Shown here one piece after another: positions 11,201-23,900 of a stretch of 64,000 bases of DNA (positions are counted from its first letter, which is position 1; each line of letters begins with the position of its first letter). The position numbers and the translations under genes are program-made. The notes beneath the pieces are model-generated. The model did no database searches and was not told the origin of the DNA. It worked only from the letters and a program-made list of their open reading frames with translations. Source of the stretch: Antedon mediterranea (Eukaryota > Echinodermata > Crinoidea > Comatulida > Antedonidae); assembly GCF_964355755.1 (NCBI RefSeq), contig NC_092673.1, positions 28,401,001-28,465,000 on the forward strand. The letters are read 5' to 3'.

Positions 11201-13541
11201 CATGGTTTAATGTTTTTAAAGTGATATATATGTATTATTTTCCAAAAAACGTCCAAAATTGCAGGGAAGGGGTCTTTAACTTTCAAACTTTCAAAAATGA
11301 ATTTTCGTTTAAAATGAATTTTTATTCAAAATGAATTCTTATGAGAAAAGCTATGTGGAAGAAGTGAAAATGAAACAATTTCTTACCATACACGGTTGTC
11401 AGACACTTTTTTGAAACTGCGTCTTGCAATGATTCCACGAATAAACTTCTGAATGATGAGGACAGGGCTATACTTGGCCTGAATCAAGGACACGTGTCTC
11501 AACACTTGTTTAATATTATTGAGTTCATCTGTAAGTGTTGGCTCCTAAAAGATATTCAGGAATGATTTAAGGTCTGATTTCTTTCCCATATACAGTATAT
11601 TGTAATATTTATTGTCGATTATCTGTATTATTCGTACAGTGGAGGTATATCGTCGTCCATCAATAATTTGTCTAGTATCATTTTGTGTCACATGTGATAC
11701 CTGTATCATAGACCATACATAGTGAAGGGGTCACATGTGATACATATTAATACAATATTACAGTTTGCCATGTGGATTGACAGTCCAGATAATCATTTAC
11801 ATGAAATTTGAATGAGAGTTAGGTGCTCTGACTACACTATCAAACTAGTTTGACAAAAACGTGTGATGTACCCAAATATGTAGTGCTATGACATCATCAT
11901 GTCCATATATAGGCACATCACATTTTTTGTCAGTGTAGACAGAGACTTACCGTTGGAAGTGGTAGCATTGGGTTGTACTTAAAGTTTACATGCATTGTCT
12001 GAAAGTTCCCTCCAAAAATTGCATCTTCAATTATTTCTTCATCTGATATCACATGATAATCTAAAGCACGAAGACTCCAAATACTACAAAACAAGTATAT
12101 ATACAAAAATATTTATCAAAAAAATGATAATGATTTAAAATTAAAAAATAATTCATATGTTTATATTTTAAACAAGCCTTGTATTGTGGAGAAACAATAT
12201 TTACAGTGCACTTAAATTTGGTATCATACATCACACCTACAGCACACCTGAATGTGTTGAGAAGTGAAATTTGTTGCACACATAAAATTATAAACAATTA
12301 TTCAAATTGTTATAAAACATAAATAATCATGAATATTCATTACCTGTTGACAACATGATGTCGATAACTTTTCTTAAGACTGATTGGCGTATCATACAAC
12401 GTAAGCAACTCTAACTTTTGAGCAGCCCCAATATTATGTACGCAGTCCAGTCTGCTAATGCTGTTATTATGTAGGTATAGAACCTTTAGTGAGGAGAGTG
12501 AGTGCCAGAAATCTGGTTTTGGCAATGTTGTTATCTGCAGGAAAAAATGCATATTGTGATTTTCAGAAGAATTAGCAGTTACGATATTGTTAATGTCATC
12601 ATTTTATCAATCAATTTATTCAGATAAGATTCAGATTCAGATAATATTTATTTAGATAATAATGAATGAATATATACAAAATAGAAAAAAGATATTAAAG
12701 TGAACATAGATAAAGCAGTAATTGGTAGTCATTTTGGCATCTATTTGTCATTTATTACCTGAGATGACATTCACAATTACTATTATCACATGTAACTATC
12801 ATTTCATCATTTCAATCAGACAGCTTACTACTCTAAACCCTTTCAAGACTCAGTTGAAGTCTTTCCCTTTTAAAACAAGGTTTCATTAATTTCAATTCTC
12901 GTCTATTTTATGTACAGTGCATTGAGAGCTTGCTTAAATAAGAATGAACTATTATTATTGTAGGTAATTTATTTTTCTATTTTGTCGATGATTTGACTTT
13001 TTTCTTGATATTGATGTTGATAACTTTTAGGATAGAATTGTTTTGATACTTGTTTTTTTGTTAATGTTTTAACTTTGTATGAAACAAGCACCATTATTTC
13101 AACTAAAGTAATCTTATCTTCATCTTTATCATCATAACTTAACTAACGTTATCACAATCACAAAAAACAGTTATTTACCTGGTTGCTATGCACATCAAGT
13201 TTAACGAGAGCTTTGCAGTAAGCGAGGCAATCAATTGATGTGATGTAATTATTTGCCAGACTGCAAATTGTAAGCCTCTCACAAAGGTGAATCTGACCCA
13301 CATCTCGTAGGTGTACCCCTACCAATTTGATCACTTGGACATTGGCAAGACTATCGCCCTTCACTGGACAGTACCTGCTCTCTAGATACTGCCGGTTTGG
13401 TGAGACAATGTAACCCTCGGCTTCGGCTTGGCGCAGGAATCCTTCATTTCGTTCCTTCTTCAATAACGCACTAAGTCGAAGTGGTTTCTGCTGCTCAAAC
13501 ACCCAGGATGAAATCAGATGTCTATCGGGAAGTGACAACAT
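8235..13541 (-). CDS. LRRIQ3: Leucine-rich repeat and IQ motif protein (LRRIQ3-like)
   Basis: Coding exons on -: 13541-13179, 12534-12344, 12083-11951, 11544-11387, 10338-10035 and 9542-8235. All joins are in phase and give 818 residues. The ATG at 13541 has an in-frame TAA seven codons upstream. Order of domains: LRRs at ~65-165 (VKLDVHSNQ, LKVLYLHNNSISRL); a cap with SLKKSYRHHVV and RALDYHVISDEE (~170-205) that closely matches LRRIQ3; IQ motif IIQKFIRGIIARR (~259-271); a second, weaker IQ-like AVCIQRCWRKYKG (~285-297); a Pro/Ser/Thr-rich linker (~300-380); and a long charged coiled coil (~545-770). IQ motifs bind calmodulin or EF-hand light chains, and the family is mostly ciliary/testis in expression (established for relatives, inferred here). 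It is longer than human LRRIQ3 (~624 aa), mainly in the linker. The 10035 exon end could be off by one base. Introns hold two MITEs and a TTAA element. Confidence 0.9.
9868..9910 (+). repeat. AAT microsatellite with retroposon-like tail
   Basis: An AAT run followed by ATCAAACATTTACAAAGCGCT in the last LRRIQ3 intron. The phrase resembles that at 34711-34800 (AAT run, then TATTTATATAGCGCC). Such simple-repeat-plus-AGCGC ends are common at SINE or LINE 3' tails, seen here in reverse; that assignment is inference. Confidence 0.4.
10379..10491. mobile_element. MITE family 1 copy, left end truncated
   Basis: Right end CTAGTTTGATAGTGTAGACAGAGCTTTA is intact over its last 28 bases. The left starts inside the element at AAACTTTATGTGACAAAAA. 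It lies in the LRRIQ3 intron between the two IQ-encoding exons. Confidence 0.8.
10646..11279. mobile_element. TTAA-flanked non-autonomous element, copy A
   Basis: A 634-bp unit nearly identical to 29217-29850. Ends are TTAAAGCCCCCTTCCCT and, inverted, AGGGAAGGGGTCTTTAA. TTAA at both borders fits a TTAA target duplication as made by piggyBac-type transposases. The interior has no long open frame but holds palindromic stretches such as GCCTAGCTAGGC. Sits within an LRRIQ3 intron. Confidence 0.85.
11824..11946. mobile_element. MITE family 1 copy
   Basis: GCTCTGACTACACTATCAAA at left and a shortened right end (TTTTTGTCAGTGTAGACAGAG, lacking the usual CACATAAAGTTTGATAG). It abuts the donor of the third LRRIQ3 intron at 11951-11946, so the element starts inside or next to the 5' splice site. 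Confidence 0.8.
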
Positions 13542-14998
13542 TTTTTGTATTTTGCGTTTTTACAAAAACATTGTCACATCAGACCAGTTCAAAATCATTA
13601 AATCTCAATTTATTATTCTTGTCATCTTTCATGATAAAAGCTAACCTGCAATATTATATGAAATATTAATTATTATTAATAAATCATAAATGATGATTTA
13701 ATAAACTTAATTTGTTAGTGCATGCATATTATTGCAGTGACTAATTAATTGTATGACAAAACTACTTATACTACTATAGCTTCCTCAGATGTAGACCTAG
13801 GCCTAGCAGAAATAGGCATACATAAACGGGACAAACCTATCCCATCATGCTAGCTAGGCTAGAGAGGCCTAGCTAGTAGGGTAGGCCCAGTCGTGCATTA
13901 TGAAGTCTACTCCCGAGTCTACTCTCTCTCTCTCTTTCTCCTCCTACGTACCTTTAGACTAGGCTAGGCCTTACTAATACTATTACTAGCCGACTTAATT
14001 ACTTAGTACATGGAGTAAAGAATACTCCATGCTTACTCTTTAGTACAACTTGATATTATAATATAATGATTGATAGGAGGACGTCGTCTACTAACTAAAC
14101 TATAGAGAGTAGAGTATAGAAATTAGTATACTCTACTCTAGCTAGGCCTACTAAAGTACTAACCACACTAGCTAAGCTGCTCAGTCAGCCTGCAATATAA
14201 TGCTTCTTATTTGCTTATTACATATAAATAAACATTCATTTACTTGCTTTTTTCAATATTATTCATCAATTAAAGTTCGATCAACAATCTCAAAATCTCT
14301 GCTTCCTTCTTTGTTGCCACGTCTCGGTTGGTTGAATGACTGTTTCCCTAGTAACATCAAAACAATAACATAGACTAGACACTACGTCATACAGGATTTT
14401 AGATTGCGTCTTCATTACTTTTTTTTGGTACCTGGATAATGGCGGGAAAAGAATATGATCAGTACTTCAATAAAATATTACATTTTTAACATTTGTATAA
14501 TTTCAAATAAAATTAAATGAAAAACAATGGAAGTTTTGATTAATATCAAAATAGGTATTATTTTGTAATAAATAAATGGTACAGTCGAATAAAAATAAAG
14601 TAAAAAACAATATAATAATATGGAGCTCTGCCTTATGATATAACAGTTAACACAACATACCTTTTCTAAGAAATATTCTAACCAGTCAATTAACCATATT
14701 CAATTCATAAACATTCATTATTTGTTTTATATACTATATTTTTCTGATCAGTAATTTTACAAACAAGATCACAAAAAGAGAGTAAAAAGAATCTGGATAG
14801 CGCCATCTACGAGCACAAACTTATTCTTTAAAAAATATGGCAAACCCAGTCAAGCGCGAATTGTGAAATAAGTATGTTGTGAGCAGCAGACAGCAGGAAT
14901 TCCGCATAGGCTTCAGTATTCTACCATAATTTTCGGATACATTAATACCAAATGGATAATTTTAAAGGTGTAAGTAATTGCAATAAGTGAATGATAAT
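13542..14998. promoter_or_regulatory. Head-to-head intergenic region
   Basis: Separates the LRRIQ3 start (-) from the start of the unknown + gene by 1,457 bp, so the two genes are divergent. Its middle (13790-14170) is rich in CTAG/GGCCTA repeats and CTCT tracts. 14290-14400 is more GC-rich and carries the X-box-like site. Both 5' UTRs and promoters probably lie here; no transcript evidence. Confidence 0.5.
14342..14355. promoter_or_regulatory. RFX X-box-like site
   Basis: GTTTCCCTAGTAAC is two imperfectly symmetric half-sites (GTTTCC, AGTAAC) with a 2-bp spacer, close to the RFX consensus GTTRCC-N(1-3)-GGYAAC. RFX factors drive ciliary genes, which would suit LRRIQ3. It lies about 800 bp upstream of the LRRIQ3 ATG. 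Confidence 0.45.
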
Positions 14999-17900
14999 AT
15001 GGAGGAAACAAATACGACGCTTGAAAGTTGGATGCATGTATTCGGTAAGTAATGTAAACTGTGTTTGAACTGCGCTGATGATGATCACTTTGTTGTTGTT
15101 GTGGTGAGGAGAGAGGGAAGGACCGCGTGATTCAACCGGTGGTACCACCATACCATTACCATACAAGGATAGGGCCTAGAATTAATATTTAAATTAAACC
15201 TGTACTCTTTATATTTACCCAATACCCATAAAATAGTAAACCATCCATAGGAATAAGAAGTTGAATTATCAAGATAAATCTTTAGGTACCATATAACTCC
15301 TGTTTTAAATGTGATTTTTGTTGATATTTTTTAGTTGAAATTTGTGGAAGAATTTTAGGTTGTTTAGTTATCCTTCATAGTACCCATAATGCCCTCTGGC
15401 TGTGACTTAAAAAAAAATTTCTCATACTGGTAAGTGTAATTAAAGCAATTTGATACTTGAAGATGATTACAAAAAAAGATGATCCTAGAAAATAATAGTT
15501 ATAAAAATAAATTAAAAGAGGTAGTACTAGTACAGTAGGTAAGGTAGGCCTGTGAAGAATGCCAAAATAGACCATGGTCATTTTAAACTGTAAGATTATA
15601 AATATATTCTGAACTTAGAAATTATGAAAAAACATTACTATTGACAGATGAAAAAAAACATGTTGCATTCATTTAGTGGTAAGTGTTTTTGACAAGTCTG
15701 CAGCTGGAACTCTACCTGATGTTGATGTTTGGAAAGTAATATGGTACACATTGATACTATCCAGTATTGTAAAGCAATCATTACCGCTTCAGTTCCCTAA
15801 TTACGTCTTATTAGAATTTCACCATTTTTCGTGGTAATCCTGTTACTGTTATGGTTTTTGTCAATGGGGGTTAGGTAAATTCCACTGATTATGCCCAATC
15901 TCTCGTGAATTTGAAATAACACTAATTGCTCTTTTGTAAAGTGAATGGTTAAAGTCGTATGAGTCATAATTTGAATAACGTAACGTGTAGGGTTAGGGTG
16001 TTTTCCGAATGATCGCACGATCAAAGCGGTACTGGGTTATATCCATACAAAATTTATGTAATGTATCTTCTTATTTGCTAGGGTTATAACAACTTCAAGT
16101 GGGTAAATTTTAAATCTGCCAGAGAAAAGAAGTTTTTCCCATCACATTTCACACTACTTTAAAAAAATATATATTTATATCCAATTTCTCATATTCTCCA
16201 ACATTTGTAATTAAATAATTAGGTCTTCTACTATGCATATCTAGCAACGTGAGTTCTTATGATAATTGCATATAAATCCCTAGATCAAACGATCTGAATA
16301 AATGAAACATACACATTTTAGTACTACAGGAATGTGAATCTAGTAGCTACAGTATAATTGAAAACAAATTGAACTGATCATCATAAATGTCATAATACAT
16401 AAAATTATAAAAAGTATGCTATATAATTAAATAATTGTTTAATCATAGATTTGCAACCAAATTAAATTTATATAATATTTAAAAGTATATTAAACCAATA
16501 GTTTCATTATTTCCAGGATACTTCATTGTATGTCTATATCGTGCCTAGCTTACCTGGATAAACTGACAATAGCCCTTTCTCCATGAAGAGTGAGATATAA
16601 TTTGAAAAGTAGAAATTTACATTACATTCTATTTCCATGGCTTTGTAATGTTTAACACTTATTAATCATAGGCCTACTATCCTATATTCTATTTTAACTT
16701 CTTGGATGTAAATGATTGTATTGCTGATATGAATATTATAGTACAGTAATGTTTAAAAACATTATGTTTCAGACTTTCAGGAAATATGAAGGAAAGGTTG
16801 GGAGAAGAAGGAGGTTTTGGGGAGGAGGGACCGTAGAGAGAGGGTTTGGGGTGGAGGGACCGTAGAGAGAGAGTTTGGAGTGGAGGGACCTTAGAGAGGG
16901 TTTGGGAAGGAGGGAACGTAGAGAAAGGGTTTGGGGAGGAGGGAACGTAGAGAGAGGGTTTGGGGAGGAGGGAACGTAGACAGAGGGTTTAGGGAGGAGG
17001 GAACGTAGAGAGGGTTTGGGGAGGAGGGAACGTAGACAGAGGGTTTGGGGAGGAGGGAACGTAGACAGAGGGTTTGGGGAGGAGGGAACGTAGACGGAGG
17101 GTTTGGGGAGGAGGGACTGTAAAGAGGGACTGTAAAGAGAGAATTTTGGGAGGAGGGACCGTGGAGGGGGATTTGAGGAGGGGCAACAATTGTAGGAGGA
17201 TTGGTTTGTCTATACTATGCTTTAAATTTAGTTTACCATAAAATTCATTGTATAAATACATGTATTATAAAGTTTATCGATATTATTAATGTAATTTCAA
17301 GAAAAAATTAAAAATGTTTTATAAATCTTCCTTATTGTAGGTCATGCTTCACTGATTCCATCTGTTACAGTGTTATGTAATTGTTGGAAATAAAAGAAGA
17401 AACATATTTTGTGAACTTGAATGACCTTATTTAATAGCTTACTTGTCAAATAATTAAACATTATTACATCAAATATTAGAACATAAGGTTCAAATCCGGT
17501 AGGCTTACATACATTAAAGAACAAAGTGAAAATACTAAGTACCATTTATAAATCAATAGGGGTAGGTGGCATAGTACATAGTAATAGTATGTTAATGTAA
17601 AATACATGTAAATAGTAGGGTACATAGTATCTATGTTCAGACCTGGTAAACTGTAAGTAGGTGCCATAAATAAATAATTTGTAGTCCAGTCAACCACTGT
17701 AATGTTGATAAATTGTTGGTGTTCCCATTAAACGAAGTGGCTAAATTTAAGCAAATTTTCTAAAATATTGTAATTATTTCATTTGATCATTTATTTCAGT
17801 CCATTCAATATAAAAACAAAATAAATGGAAGAGAAAACAATATTAACTGAATGACTTGAGGATAACCCAAGAAATTTGAATATATAAAATTTAAAAAAAT

Positions 17901-20900
17901 TTATTTCCATTGGGGTCCTCCATAAAAAATTCCCATACCGGTACAAATCTGAAACATTAAGTTAATAGTATTCAGTCTATTAGTGATAGCATACCAGTAC
18001 TTTGAATACAATAAGATGCTAGATTAGTGTACGTGTTCAGCATGCAATATTCCAACCTAAGTTTGGCTGTACTAGATTTTATGTGTCTTCCTTCCTGACA
18101 ATGCATGTTTGTAGTTCTTGATTGTCAAATATTTAGGAATTTGGTAAGAAAGTTCCGGAAAAAAAAGAGATTAAAAAATATAGAAGAAAGATAATAATAT
18201 GCAAGAAGATGTAGATTGTGCGTGTGAAATTCAATATTTAAACTTACTACATGAGTTGCCAGACTGATATAAAGACCATGCATCTTTTTGAGTGAGTTGT
18301 CTTTGATAATTATTAATGAGACTATGATAAGACATAATTATGTGAGGTATGCTAGAATATTATTCATCAAACTCTATCAGCTGTTCAAGATTATATTTAG
18401 ATATAATATTTATACTATTTCCTTTTTTGTTTTCAATCTATTATTTGATATATATAATGATCTGCATTATACTCTAGTGTTCAAGAACATATGGAGAGGG
18501 TGGGAAAGTGTTTATCCATGTAGCAGAATTCATATCGCAGCCCAAGTTTTGGTCGCCTGTTGGAGTTAGTTGAGGAAAAATTAATGTGTCTCGATCATCC
18601 TTAATAATAAAATGAATAATCAATTTATATTTTTCTAAGAAATTTCATATGATTGTGTAACTAGAACTATTAATAGAAGTTAAAGGGAAGATAATTTAAG
18701 TTTCTGGAAATTTAAAAATATGTGTACAGTTATTCGTCTTCATTTCAATCATTATTCTGCTTTAGGGTCACATGCTATCTGAAACTGATAGTTGCCAGTA
18801 GCAAGATCAAACAGTACTAGATTAGAACCCCTAATAAAGGGACACATTCGGACCAAATAAAAGGGGCTGTCTCATAGAAGGGGTTTTTTTGTAGCTGAAA
18901 AATTAAGCTAGACAAACAACTTAAAATTGTGATCCCAGTATATAAAATATGGACCTTTCGCTTTGCAAAGACTGATGACCAAACTATGTCTTGTTAGTTC
19001 TTTGCGCATGCAGGAATATTAGGACACATGTCCTTGCTCCTCACCTCAACACAGGTTTGATGGTTTTTAGGTGCATACGACGACCGACGACACATCCGTT
19101 TTGTGAAAAAGGCGTTCGCTGTTATTAAATATTTTTACCAACTACAACTTGTTTTCTTACGAACACCTTTAATGCCCTTTGAAGCTGCAAATCCTGCCAA
19201 GATATGCCTACTCCTTACGACCATTTTTATGTTACTTGACGATGATTTTGAGCCTACCCTGAACAACGATTTAGACCAAAATATTGACGATCGACGTTCT
19301 AGCCCTGCACCAACAAGGACAACACCGCCTCAAACACGAACCTTGTTATCGGAGATTAATTACACGCCGTAGGCTGATCGGAGATTTATTATACGCCCGT
19401 AGGCTGAATTTACCTCTAAATTTGGTGGACTTTTTACCTCGTTTGTTAATTAGCTAGAGGCAAAATTTAATTACCGCACGCGACTTCACAGCGGGAATAA
19501 CTAGTAAATTTCAACCCGTACGAACGGGCCCCAAGTGCCACTCACCAGTGTGTGCTTAAAAAGTTTGTAATTAGAGACAAAAATACTGTGTTTACTGTTA
19601 TTCTTGACGAAGGTCAGAATATTTGTTTACAGCTTAATTTTGAACTTAATTTTAATCCTGCAAGTCCCACTTTAAAATCTATGTGTTTAAACCTTTAAAA
19701 TTTAAATTATTAACACATTCATAAAGGTATTTGTAATTCATGATTGTTAACATTGAATAGAATTGTACTTTTGGATGAGTAAAAGATTATTTAATAATAT
19801 ATTTTCTGTAAAATACATTGTTTTGTGTGATTCTATAGTAATTGAGGATATAGTTGATTTATGAATGAGGTCAGTGTGTAGATTGGGAACACACACAGTA
19901 CAAGGTTAATTAAAGTGAAAAATAAACCAGCATGTTTGACAGTTTAATGCATTTTAAATCTGAAATTTAAAAAGTATTTAGCCTTTTGCTGTCAAAACAC
20001 TACTGTTGTCAATTTGGACATTAAAATACTATTGAATATGTAATGAGTTGTATATAGGCTTGTGACTTCTTGTATCAAGCATAAGCATAGCGCAGTCAGC
20101 TAAAGTTCTGGTAGTGTGCGCTAAACCGTTAAAGACCATAGTTTCCTTTGGTCCATGGTTCAAATCCCATATTGTGACTGTATCTTCTTGTATCATCGCA
20201 TAAAATAACCATCATTCAATCTATGCTAATAAAAATGGTAAAATTTATCTGTATTTAACAATGAAAAGTAGTTGCCGTGAGGGATGCTATGACTTGATCG
20301 CTCGGTCATCAAACACATGTACCATAGCGTGACTAATGACGTGAATTAATACAGGTAGATTTATTCAACTCACTCTTAAATAATATATGTTTTAAATATA
20401 ATATGCAAGCTTGTTCAGTTGGTTTTATATTTATAATTGTTTATTTCTCAAATCTTATAATATATTAATATTATATTAATCATATATAATTTTTTTTTTA
20501 CTGACAGAATATTATCTTTGATTATTTATAGTGAAATTCTGAATTTGCAAATAAGAAGGATTTTATTACGATATGTGAACAAACATTTTTTTTAAATCAG
20601 ATATTTTTATTGTTCAGTGATGTGTCCTGTATTGATGTAATTATGTTATATCATGTTTTAATAGGCCTACTAAAATTATGTATTTACAGCAACATAATAA
20701 TTTATGTTAGACTTGTATTGTTTTTATAACAATGCAATTGGAAAGTATAATACTGATGACAGACTGTAAATTTGTAACAACACCTGACATACAATTTGAG
20801 ATGTTTTGTAAATCTTTTAAGACATCTCGTAATGATATTTCTAAAATCTTATTTAATATCTTACATGATCTAGTTCCTAGTTCTGAACCAGCCTACAAAG

Positions 20901-23900
20901 CATTAAAGCAGACTAAATTGAATATTATAACATTTGTATTGAAATCATAATTAAACACAGAGATTGAAAGTAAGTCAATGATATTAGTAATGTAAAGAAA
21001 ATGCTTTGTCTATTTCGTGCCTAGCTTACCTCCTGGATAAACTGGCAATAGCCTGTGCATCTAAGCTCTTTGGAGAGCATGGGCTATTGTTGGTTTATCC
21101 ATGTAAGTGGTACTCATAGACTACTAACACCACTATTGGTTTGTGTAATTTATGTTGCCTGTTATAAAAAGCTGCAAGAACATCTCATGAGTTATTTAAT
21201 ATCATACTTTTACCTACTACCAATGAAAGTGAGAGAGTAGCAAGAGCCATGTGCCTAAATATGGTAGTAGTGATATACCTAAATATGGTAGTGATATACC
21301 TAAATATGGTAGTGATATACCTAAATATGGTAGTGATATGACATCATCATGTCCATGGGCACATCACATTCTTTGTCACGACTCACATACAGTTTGAGAG
21401 TGTAGACAGAGCTTTTAAGCTAGTGAAAAAAGAGAACCTATTTCATTTGTGCCTAGCTTACCTGGATAAACCAACAATAGCCCCTCTCTCTCTGAAAAGA
21501 GGAATACATTTACTGTATGCTGTCTGTGATGTTATAAGTGTTACTAGTAATAGTTAGTAAACGTGATGATTCAACGCAGTTAATAAAGTTTTGTGAAGTT
21601 GGTCAAATTATGCATGCAAGTAAAAACGATAATAACTTTTTTCGCACTAGGACACAACGTAAAGCGCAACACTAGTAATTTGACTAATCACAACACGATG
21701 GATCATGCAAACTGTCACTTGTGATTGGTCAACTCTATTGAGTTTTGCATGCCATTTCATGTGTGGAAACCAAGCAAGTTGGCAACTTGATTGATAAAGT
21801 TGAACAATTGGTTAAAAACATGGCTTTATTAATTGTATGATAATTATTATATGTTTAGAAGTTATAGCATTGCTACTGTACAGAACAGGACAAAGTTCAC
21901 CATTTTTTACTTGTTAAAAAAACTTTACCAGATAAATAAATTAATTGCGTTTCATCCTGTCTGGTTCCTGTTTCCAGGAATCACGTAAAAAAGGATATCG
22001 TAAGTTCATTTGGATTATAATTATACTGAAATGGGAGCTTGGATATCATAGTATCCTTGTCCAATATCCGTGTTTTCTATCCATGGATTTGCTGATCCAA
22101 CGTCAAGAACTGTATGGGAAGATCAGTAATTTATTTCACTACATCCTATGATAAATTATTTTATTTTTTCGAGTGAAAATTAAATTATTATCAGTGGTCT
22201 TTGTTATGGTTTTTTTAACTGGACAAGAGAATCAGTAAAATTACATTTTTTTACTGTTCCTCCACTCCATTTACATAATAGGAAGGCCTTCAATTAACTA
22301 AAAATGAGGTACAGACAATCTACCATGTGTATATTTACTCCAGGTGTGAAATATTGTGAAGGGATGAATTGAGTAAAATTATTGACATTTTATAAGATTT
22401 TATTGAAATTTTAACTGGCCAATCAGACTTGTTATTTGTTATGTTGTTATTTTAACTGGTCCGCCAAGCATTTAACTGGCCATTAGCCGGCGGTCCAATG
22501 TTATTGCGAACGTTGATTATTAAGTATTACTTAGGGCACCTTTAGAACCAATCTATGTGTTCCACTATACATACAATACGATTTGAGTATCGGGATTGTT
22601 TCAGTTATCATGTAATTTGAAATCTCATTATGCGCAGAAAACTTAAATTGAAATAAGTACTTATGTGTGCATTAACTTGTCCGACCCTCTCAGATAAACG
22701 TGCATTTTTAGAATAAACACATGCTGGAAATGTGATTGCCGTATTAATGTTAACATGCCATATAAAGCCTTAAAGATAATGTAGGTTGCTGATGTACATT
22801 ATGTATTCGGTCTTGTAATTACATGTTGGCTATGTTATGTTATTATAGGTATGGTCCGGAGGCCTATTAAATCTATCTTGTTTCATCCATTCAATGCATG
22901 AAAACCTCTCCTGTGTGAATAAATTTTCCATGCCAAATGATTTTTCCCAGTGGAAATACTTTTTACATTATTTATCGATGAGGTTTGGATTAACAATTTA
23001 TAGTACTGATCACAGATATTTTGAAAGTGTAGTCTAATGAGTATTGTAATTAATTTGAGATTTGATACAATATTTGTTCAAAGAATTTCAAATATTATTG
23101 TGAGTTCAATAAGTTTTTCTGGAAAGCCCATGGCCTTAGAATTGGTACAATTGGTCACTATGTAGCAAGTGTCTAACATCATTTTGTATTATAAATCTGA
23201 GAAGGATTTGAACCAAGTACCGTGGCATTGGTAAGCAAGCATGTTTAACTATCAAGCAGACAATGCAAATGTAAATCTGTGAATAGCTTTCTGTGATTCC
23301 TTTATTCTATAGATAAAATATTAAACAGTTTAACATAACGAATTCCCCAGCGTAGTGTCGTTGCAAAATAAACAGCTACGTACGGCTGTTTAGGATAATG
23401 GATAAATCACCAATACTCACAAATTTGAAACATAAAAATTACCCATTACACAGAGAAAGCTAATAAAATAAATGCGACTATATTTCTTGAGTCATGTGAT
23501 CTGACATTTATTGACATTACCCTAATTTGAACTCCCTCTTTTTCGAATAATATAAAATTTCCTTTTAAAACATCCTATTGCTAAAGGCAATACATATGTT
23601 AATCTGTTATACAGTGTTCACTGTAAGTAACGCAAATAAGCAATAAACATTCTATTTTTCACATGGGATTGTCATGTGTTGTACCCATAGACTTATTAAG
23701 AACAACTGTCAACTCCAACACAATCGTACTAAAAAAAATGTTCATCCAATTTTACATGAGATATTATTTATGATTACGGCAACCATTTTGAGGGGCCCCT
23801 GCCCTATTTGCATAGTTGACTAATTTGGTAGTTTAAGGTTAATGTCAATTTTTCGCCATTCTAATGATCATTTTTCATGGCGCTAGGTCACATCATGTCC

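Noticed and set aside
13481-13669. Plus-strand frame over the first LRRIQ3 exon
   Set aside because: Antisense shadow of the real coding exon.
16989-17261. Proline-rich minus-strand frame
   Set aside because: Product of the G-rich minisatellite on the other strand.
19103-19372. 89-codon frame on +
   Set aside because: No homology, no splice context, single frame; composition suggests a decayed element.
20085-20180. Functional tRNA gene
   Set aside because: Box A and box B are present but acceptor and anticodon stems do not pair; a SINE head is more likely.
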